64,000 nucleotides of DNA, taken from Amoebophrya sp. A120 (taxonomy: Eukaryota; Sar; Dinophyceae; Syndiniales; Amoebophryaceae). Position numbers and translations under genes: made by a program. The notes beneath the pieces are model-generated. The model was not told the DNA's origin and made no database searches. It saw only the letters and a list, made by a program, of their open reading frames with translations. Shown here in pieces: positions 56,811 through 64,000 of this stretch (its first letter is position 1; every line of letters starts with the position of its first letter). The DNA is taken from NCBI GenBank assembly GCA_905178155.1, contig CAJINV010000016.1:1687102-1751101 (forward strand), in the 5' to 3' direction.

Positions 56811-59800
56811 TCATTTTTTCGAACCTACAACTTCGCTCGCATCCTGCGAAAATGATTCCTCTTGTTCGTCCTGAGCTGCCTTTTCCCGCGCTAGTCTCTC
56901 TGCCTCTTGCTGCTCCCTGTACTCTTGGATGAACGATTTCGTCCGAATCACCACGGGCACCTGCGTCGTCGTGTGGTCGTCGTCATTTGCCAGCAATGTG
57001 ACGGACAGACGGTTCTTTGAGGTGTGAATGTCCTTGGCAAACCGCTTCTCCACATACCCCATGGCCATGCTCTTCCCGGTTACGTTACTGAACGCTCCGC
57101 TAGTGGTGTACCCGATTATTCGTTCTTCACATTCACTTGATGTGGAGTTGCGGTTGTCATCTCGATCTCGCCCATGCGGCCCTGCTACGTCGTCGAAATA
57201 GCTCGTTTTTACCCAAATCGGCTCGCCGCCGACGCAATGTGACAGCTGTTCCGCGTCTGCGACCTCGCTGCGCGAAGAGGAAAACGTCGAGGAGAGACTG
57301 GCGAGAGCGGTCACAGGCGAGGGCGTCGCGGTGGAAGTTGTGGAGGTTCTGGTGCTCGTGAGATCTTCCGCAACTGTATCGTCCTTCCCTATCTCTCCAC
57401 TGATTCTGGCTCCTGATCCTGCATCTCCGCTATCTGTCGTGCTAGTACCTCGTTGGCCATCAGAAAGAACGGAACTCGCGTCATTTTCCGATGCACCTAC
57501 TTCTTCCTCGCCAATCAACACCTCGAGCAGGACGAGTCGCATAGAGGAAGGTTCCTTTGTGGTCTCCAGCCTTTCATCCGCTTGTCGATTCTTGTCTTCA
57601 TCCTGGGGGGAAGTAGATGTCGGTTGTCGCCGTGATTCTCTAGTTGTTTTCTTTGAGTGTGGTCCTTCTTTCGCCGTTTTTCTTTTGTCTTTCGAGTTCG
57701 AATTCACCTCCCTCAGTAACGCGTCCCTTCCACAAAAGTCTGGCGGCTTTCCCGCAAGGATACTATACAACTCACCGTCTAGATCGTTTACCTCGCTCTC
57801 CGAAAACACCCCTGCTTCTATCGCGGAGTAGTCGCGCGTCAACTCCGCGCCAATTCTCGCCTTTGCGGATTCCAAGCGCAGTTCCTCCAATGTGTTTTGC
57901 CCGATTTCCTGCAACTCCGGAATGGACGCAAGGAGGTACTGGTACAAACCCAACACCTCCTTGCTGTTTATGGATTGCAAATATGTCTGGGTCTGGAAGA
58001 TTGCAAGTTGTCATGCATTTTCTGCATGACCCATGATGCCTGTAATGCATGACCTAGCATCACTGATTTTTAGAGGACTTCCTGATGCCTATAATTTCGC
58101 ATGAGAAATGCCCTCTCGTCCACGTAACACCAACTGGGCTCCAGTTGCTGGTCACGCAATACAAATTTTTTTCGAATCCAGAGACAGCATCACAAGTTGC
58201 ATCCTTCCAGACATCCAGGGATATTTGCAGTTCGATACTGTTCACGTGAAATTCAAACGCCTCTTCAGAGCCGTACGCATTATTCTCCGGCGGCAGCCGC
58301 ACCACCCGACAGAGCGAGTTTATCAACTGTAAAAGTTTGGGTCTGGAAGATTCTGAGACTTGTCATGCACGTGTTGCGTGAGCCATGATGTCTGTGATGC
58401 ATGCCCTATCATCACAGATTTTTTGAGGGCTTCTCGATGCCTATTCGGCATGACAAATGCCCTCTTCGCGTAGGAAAAAACGCTTCCTTTGCTGCTCATG
58501 CAATACAGATTTTCATTTTTTTGGAATCCAAATGCAGCATCACAAGCTGCATTCTTCAGGACCCAGACATTTTTGCATTTGATAGAGTTGTTGATCGTGA
58601 TAAACCGGTAGGAGTTTTCCTCCCACTGGGGTCCTGCTGCCTCATCGGCGAACAGGTCGCGAATGTGCTTGGCCAGCGCCGGCCGCGCTTCCCTTCCCGT
58701 CACAAGAAGGACTGAGAATGTCGCCACCGACACGCTCGGCGGGGGAGCGGGGGCGCAGTCGGACGTTGAGGCTCCTTCAGCTTCCTCCTGCATCACAAAT
58801 GCTTGCTCGACCAACGCGGAGTAATCCTGTCCAAACCGCTCTATCGGGGAGGTGAGGTAGAAAGTGTTGCTTGTTTGCACGTTCTGGTAATCGGAATTGG
58901 TACTTCCCCCGCCGCCGCCAGTGGATGCCGCCACAACTGTCGACGTCGCGCTGTCTACGTGCATCACCTGGAACTCCGACAGAATGCCCCCGGTGGTCGG
59001 GGACAGCAGGTAGCCGTGTTCCACGGTGTTGTTGGTAATTTGTACGGCGGGAGATGTTGGTCGGCTGCCTTTTTCTGTGTGATGTTCGTTTTCGCCGTTG
59101 TGGTCCCTACCAATATTTGTCGTCGTGTTTGGAGCACGCCTCGGTTTTCTTGAGTTGGAATCTTCAATACCTTCGAAGTGGTCCACGTTATCTTCATTCA
59201 TCTTCACCACCGGAATCCGGCAAGTGAGCATTCTATCCAGAAACTGTTCCGCACACACCCCTTTGACCTCAAACGCCGCCCGCGGCAGGTAGGCCAGCGC
59301 GACGCCCTTCCGGACCGCCACCGCCTCGGCGGTGGAACCTCGCTTGCGAAAGATCGACACCGCTTTCTGCACCAGCGCGCCGGCGCCGGTGGCCGGAGCG
59401 GCCCCAGACCCGGAAAAGGACTCGACAAACTGCCCCGAGGCGTCTAACACGGCGTTTCGCTTCTGCACGAGAAATTGGAGCAGTTCCTGGTTTGCGACCG
59501 TTGCGTCATTGCAGAAACTGCGGGAGATCGCGGTGCAGGTGTTCTTTGAAGAATTCGCTCCCGTGCTGAAACTGCCGCTCGTGTTCGAATTGGAATCCTG
59601 AGCTCCGCTCACGTCGCCCCCAACGGCGCTCAGCAGCTTCGACGCGGTCTGCTGACTTTGTTCAACTGTGCAATGAAAAAGTATCGCAGTTGTAACAGCT
59701 TAAAATTTTCCATATGGATCTGCAAATTTATTCTATTTCGAAAGGCTGCATGAAGATGCGAATTTATAAAAATCTGGTTTCCTTTTCGGGAAAAGTTGAA

Positions 59801-62800
59801 GTCGCTCTGTCATGCATGAGCATGAGCATTATCATGATTGCAAAAATTAGTACCAGCAGCACTGCGATACAGTTTTGCACTACACCATATCGACTGTGCT
59901 GTACCAAAACCGGACGCCCTCCTGGATTTTCTCTGGTGAAAGCGAGTTCGCGAACCGTCTCGGATCCACTTCGTCGAGCTCGTATGGCGGCTCGTTGTGC
60001 AGGATGAAATGCGCCAAGTAGTTCCCCAGGCCCGCGCACCGCGCGACCGAGAGACTGCCGTTTGCCGTTGCGAGCCAGTAGTTTTTTCGCCACGCGCTGC
60101 GACGGGCTGGGGCGAAGTTGGTGTTCGACGTGTTGGCAGCGGTTGTACTGGTGGAGCTAGATGAACTAAAGCAGGCTTTGGCAATGTCAGCCGAGCCGGG
60201 AAAGATGCCGGAAGACGCGGTCGCGTATGACGAGTTTGGGCTGCCGGAAGACCCACCGGCACCAGACGTGCCACTGCTGTCCGTTTCCAAACCTGCAGAG
60301 GCGGCGCTAGTTATTCCAAACGCCCCACCAGAAGAAAGAACAGAAGTCCCTCCAATACTTCTCGGTTGTTGTATCGCGACCGGGCCGACCAGCGGAAGTG
60401 CGTCCAGTGCGTGCACGATCGGGGCATTCACCACTTCTTTTATCCCCACCCCACCCAGCAGGGGCATCAGCTTGCTGGCGGCCTCCATGTGCGGGAAAAG
60501 TCGATCGATGTTTGCGTCGTAGCGGTAGTACTGTGGGTAGTTGAAGCAGTTGGTCGCGCTCGCCGGGGTTGAGAAGACCACGTCGCGTTCCGCGGGTGCC
60601 AGGATGAAGCTGTGACTGGATGAAAATTGCTCGTCTACCTGGTACAGGGAGAAGGACCCCCCAATGTCCTGAACGATGGGGACTACAAGCGGGTCGTCCT
60701 GGGGCGTGGGGGAAGTTGATGTAGTCGGGGCCTCGTCGGTATTTGTACTCAGAAGTTCAAGTTCTTCTTTTTCCAAAACGGGATTTTCCTCGTCGCGAAA
60801 ACCGGTAGATGATGAACTACCTGCAGAGGTCGTGGTACCGGAGGTTTCACTACTACTACTTTCAGGGTGTCTTACAGCTGCACCATTTGTAGTTTTTTGG
60901 TTCACGTCACCGTCACGTGCTCCAGCTGCTGCGCCCTCATTTTGTTCATCCCGTATCATCTTTCTTGTAACATCTTCGTCCTTTGAAGTGGCGGCCATGC
61001 TCGCTGTGTGTGACGATGATGTCAAGGTCTCCCGCGAAGAAGTAGCTGCGGGTGCTGGAACAACTGCGGAGTCAGCAGTTCCTGCTGTTGTATCGGTGCT
61101 GGTCGCGGAGATGATCTTCGGCTCCGTTTCATCGGCAACTGGAGGTGGTGTATGCTGTGCAAAAGTATCGTACTACTCGTATAAATGCATTTTTCTCAGC
61201 ATGAGAAATGAAATTTGTAATGCAGATTTGCCTTAAGAAAAAGATTTGTATTTGTAATGCAAGACTTGCATTTATACGAATACGATACTTTTGCACAGGA
61301 TATGGTGGAGGAGACGACGATGTTTTACTTTGTGAAGCCACAGCGGTTTTGATTTCGTCCATCATCAAGTATTGGTGCTGCATCACCGCCACAGGTACTT
61401 CCACGTTGGCCAGCATGCCGACTTCCCGTGCGTTTAGCCCCGCGGCGTTTACCACATGGTCACACACCACAACCTGCTCGCGCACCGTGCCGCCGTTCTG
61501 CCACTCCACCGTCACCTCCCACTTGAAATCGGACTTGCGCTGGTTCGGCTTTATCCAGTGCAAAAATATGATGATCGTACATACAAATACAAATTGCAAC
61601 ACAATTTTTTTATTTTGTCACAAAGCAAAGTGAAAATGATTCTCATGCGGTATGCGGTGCCGTCGGCGTGATTTGAAATATTTATATATATGAGTACGTC
61701 GACACATCAACTTTTATTGCAGTGGGTAGTTTCCACCACAGTGCAGTTCTCGAAAATGAGATTTCTCTCTTCACGACTGATGTGCTGTTCTTCTTCACCG
61801 CTGCCGGTCGGTGAGATCTTGACATTCTTGTTGCCTAAACGGTTTATCTCCCGTACCATCGCCGTTCCAAAAGCCCTAGCGTCCACGCGTCCCGCGTCGG
61901 GGTAGTGCAGCACGATGTTCTGCGAGTTTTCCAAATCTAGTATGCATTGCAAAAGTATCGCACTCGTATAAATGCATTACAAATTTCCTCAGCATGGCAA
62001 ATAAAATTTGTAATGCGCATTTATCTTAAGAAAAAAATTTGTAATGCATGACTGCGATTACTACGAGTACGATACTTTTGCAATTCATATCTAGAAACGG
62101 ATATCAAATGCTACGGAAATTATTTCAATTCTTCGATCTCACCCTACACCAACTGGTGACAACTCTTGTACGTGTACGAGCGTTGTTGAGAAATGGCACG
62201 CCCGGTGTGTTTATTGTGGCTTATTTGAAAAGCTCTGCAGTGAAGCGGATGACGGCGATTATGCTCATCTACATCCTCATTTTCTCCAGCTGCATACATT
62301 CAAATTGATAAACATGACCTATGTAAAAACCCATTGTTCTGGCCACAAAAAAGGCCGGTTGCCGTGTCTCGAGCGGCTTGCACCAAAATAAGATGAATTT
62401 CCGCTAGGATAAGCAACTGCTGCAGTTCCGGAAGGGAATAGTTGGCATTCGATGCTGGTGAGGGAGCCGTCGTGGAGCCTCCAGACGGAGCCGTCGTGCT
62501 TGTTGGAGACGTCGCGGCACCTCCACTTGCTGATCCTGGTAAAGGCGACAGTAGCGGTTCGAAGCTACTTTCTTTTGCTGACGTGGAAGGCATCGCCTGA
62601 AGATCTTGGTACTCGTGTACCTTCGCCAGGCCGACCTGTATCCAATGCAAAAACCACCTCCCCACCCCATAGTCAAGCTGGGGATGATTTGGCTACGCAA
62701 AGAAAGAGCCAGCATCGATCTTTTGGCTGTCGCGCGTGACAAGTTTGGGCGAGCCCAAACGTGTCATCGCGTTTCACTTTTCTAGCTGCATCGCAAATCG

Positions 62801-63855
62801 ATACCCTGGTGCTGATTCCAGAAGGATGACAAACGTCCAGACAGCATTAGAGAATGCTCCTCATGGGGCTCTACATCATCATCATCATGTAGCGGACACC
62901 CGCACCCAGCGCCACAGGTCAAGGATCCCCTCCCCGGGGGGTGGGCGAGGAAGCACTTTCGGCGACCTCATCATACAAAAGCCGAGCGCTACCACGGCAA
63001 GTCGCCCCAACACACATGACAAACATTCGAAGCTTGCGGATTTGCATGACAACAATGAGGTAGGGAGGTACAGGTTTTTCCTCAGCATAATCTGGTAGTG
63101 CGCCTCATCCGACTTCGCTTGGGGCAGGATTTTCAAGCAGCCGGCACTTCGTCTCGAATGAGAAGTGGCTGTGGAGGAGACAGAGGAGGCAGATGTTGTA
63201 GTTGAAGACAGCGAGGACTGTGGCGATGTAGTTGAAGTCATCAAAGCAGGATTTTGATTTGCAATTTCAGCAACAGATTTTTCATCCGCACTGCCATTTT
63301 GTTCACGTTCTTCTTCCCCGTCGGTAGTTACCACGGCTTTTATCTTCGGCGAAGTGTTCGCTCTCTCCACCACGTCGCTTTTGTTCCCCAACATCCCAAG
63401 CTCGCGCGCCAGCTCACACGTTTCCTTGTGCCACCGGTACAGGTTTCCGCGCATCCCACTGCCGCCCGAGTTGGTGCCGTACTGGCAAAAGGCCGTGCCG
63501 ACAAACCCCGCGGAGTGCCACGTGGACCCGGAAAACAGCTCCGCCTTTTCGAACAAAATCGCGGACCGGTTTATTTCATGTTGGTCCGGTTTGATGTTGT
63601 ACTTGTGGTCGTCTCCGAGGTCCTCGCGTTTCATCTTATTTGTGAGCTGGTACAGTAGAGATACGCCGGTGATGCCACCGCCGATGATGACAACCGAAGC
63701 CTCGCGCGGAATCGTCGAGGTGCTTGCAGCAGTCAAGATCTTTGTGCTGTTTGCGGTGGAACTACCCGCGTCTGCCGTCCTGCTTAAAAGTGTAGTTGAC
63801 CACGAGTTCGGACCGGAAGACGAGCCTGTTTGAACGTTGGTCGAAGGCGGAGTAG
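56811..63855 (-). CDS. Dimethylglycine/sarcosine dehydrogenase-like flavoprotein with GcvT domain (5' end outside window)
   Basis: Oxidative demethylase family of choline/one-carbon metabolism, mitochondrial in relatives: an FAD oxidase domain followed by an aminomethyltransferase-like folate domain. Exons, approximate in places: 63855-63090, 62638-about 62329, about 62103-62090 with 61940-about 61735, about 61560-61303, 61150-about 59886, about 59669-58585, 58320-58238, 57968-56811. N-terminal motif EASVVIIGGGITGVSLLYQL binds FAD; SGSTWHSAGFVGTAF keeps the His that carries covalent FAD in DMGDH/SARDH. YPDAGRVDARAFGTAM, VVNAAGLNAREVGMLANVEV and NYLAHFILHNEPPYELDEVD follow in family order. The GcvT part has AAFEVKGVCAEQFLDRML, ELTRDYSAIEAGVFSES, FCGRDALLREVN and RIIGYTTSGAFSNVTGKSMA. 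Ser/Thr-rich inserts interrupt both domains. The upstream exon is cut by a family H element reaching the window end. Substrate specificity cannot be told. Confidence 0.88.
57969..58237. mobile_element. Intron-like TIR element, family C
   Basis: TSD CTGTT. Excision joins ...EFHVNS to KEVLGLYQYL in the flavoprotein gene. Confidence 0.92.
58321..58584. mobile_element. Intron-like TIR element, family C
   Basis: TSD GAGTT. An 83-bp exon separates it from the related copy at 57969. Excision joins ...FITINNS to LCRVVRLPPE. Confidence 0.92.
59670..59888. mobile_element. Divergent family A-like intron
   Basis: On the plus strand TGCAATGAAAAAGTATCGCAG faces CTGCGATACAGTTTTGCACT, a decayed family A TIR with the GCATG-type interior words. 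It lies between ...WYSTVDM and VEQSQQTASK of the flavoprotein. No clear TSD; exact ends uncertain. Confidence 0.6.
61151..61302. mobile_element. Intron-like TIR element, family A
   Basis: TSD TGGTG. Excision joins ...KTSSSPPP to PPVADETEPK. Confidence 0.92.
61941..62089. mobile_element. Intron-like TIR element, family A
   Basis: TSD TCTAG. Excision joins PFL to DLENSQNIVLHYPDAG in the flavoprotein. Confidence 0.9.
62639..63089. mobile_element. Enlarged divergent family B element with an internal insert
   Basis: Left end TATCCAATGCAAAAACCACC continues into CTCCCCACCCCATAG; right end ...AGGTTTTTCCTCAGCATA. TSD ACCTG/ATCTG. At 451 bp it is about 170 bp longer than other family B copies. Compared with the copy at 41368 the extra sequence lies at about 62875-63014. 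Excision still joins ...SDEAHYQI to GLAKVHEYQDL. Confidence 0.75.
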
Positions 63856-64000
63856 TATGAGAGTGCACAACTCCCCTTCGCCGTCATTTGCCTGGCATGG
63901 AAAGCAATACAAACACCAACACAGGTGTATGCTGTGCATGACAAGTTCTTCATACGCTGAGTGTAGTACCGACTGTTTAAGCTTCGAAACTTTGTAATGC
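63856..64000. mobile_element. Intron-like TIR element, family H, cut by window end
   Basis: Begins TATGAGAGTGCACAACTCCCC, matching the family H copy at 2657-2872, and contains the interior word GCATGACAAG. Left flank AGTAG. The right end is outside the window. Confidence 0.75.

Noticed and set aside
63762-63953. Short minus frame with Met at the right window end
   Set aside because: It reads through the family H element and is out of frame with the flavoprotein; the true exon begins at the element edge near 63855.
1-64000. The repeated words as a CRISPR or simple tandem array
   Set aside because: Copies are dispersed, in inverted pairs, flanked by different 5-bp duplications and set inside coding exons; no regular repeat-spacer pattern.
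1-64000. The elements as ciliate-type internal eliminated sequences removed from DNA
   Set aside because: The frame-exact removal would fit this too, but the sequence alone cannot separate DNA excision from splicing. The same genes use GT-AG introns and introners are already known in this lineage, so RNA splicing is the simpler reading.

Overview
This window looks like nuclear DNA of a protist, most probably a parasitic dinoflagellate of the genus Amoebophrya (Syndiniales) or a close relative. Three things point there. Genes are broken by dozens of short inverted-repeat elements that behave as introns, as reported for Amoebophrya. All well-supported genes lie on the minus strand. The proteins are eukaryotic and rich in Ser/Thr/Asn/Gly low-complexity inserts. 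The species call is inference; no rRNA or tRNA gene was recognised that could settle it.

Layout, left to right (all coding on minus): 1-4390 a large unrecognised low-complexity protein running off the left end; 4.85-6.19 kb a doubtful small gene; 6423-9582 an ArfGAP protein; 10.5-11.65 kb a GC-rich block unlike its surroundings; 12052-13745 anamorsin/CIAPIN1 (Fe-S assembly); 15442-19164 an AIF/FSP1- or NDH2-like FAD/NAD(P)H oxidoreductase; 21104-26903 a La-related RNA-binding protein; 29132-34382 a probable histidine-phosphatase relative whose catalytic histidines look replaced; 35704-37034 an Asn/Gly-rich protein with a C-terminal membrane segment; 37687-42843 CDC23/APC8 of the anaphase-promoting complex with a long disordered N-terminus; 43789-50394 a PP2C phosphatase whose domain is split by a ~1,400-residue insert; 50618-55693 an unrecognised protein that may be the N-terminus of the PP2C gene; 56811-63855 a dimethylglycine/sarcosine-dehydrogenase-like flavoprotein with a GcvT-type C-terminus, running off the right end.

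The main signal is a system of intron-like elements. I count 41 clear copies plus 2 divergent ones in eight terminal-inverted-repeat (TIR) families, here called A-H. Typical copies start TAT and end ATA, are 145-330 bp long, and are flanked by 5-bp target-site duplications (TSDs). In about 39 cases removing the element plus one TSD copy restores one continuous reading frame, and exon sums for several genes come out as exact multiples of three. The junctions are not GT-AG. The families have unrelated ends but share an interior word, GCAT[G/T/C]ACAAA or its complement. Ordinary GT-AG introns (donors mostly GTA[T/A/C]) occur in the same genes, and several carry the same interior word, which suggests they are aged elements.

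The genes do not form one pathway; they are housekeeping and regulatory genes (vesicle traffic, Fe-S assembly, redox, mRNA binding, cell cycle, phosphatase signalling, one-carbon metabolism) in a same-strand array. Coordinates of element-type introns are good to a few bases; some ordinary introns, especially in the 29-34 kb gene and parts of the 37-42 kb and 56-64 kb genes, are approximate.
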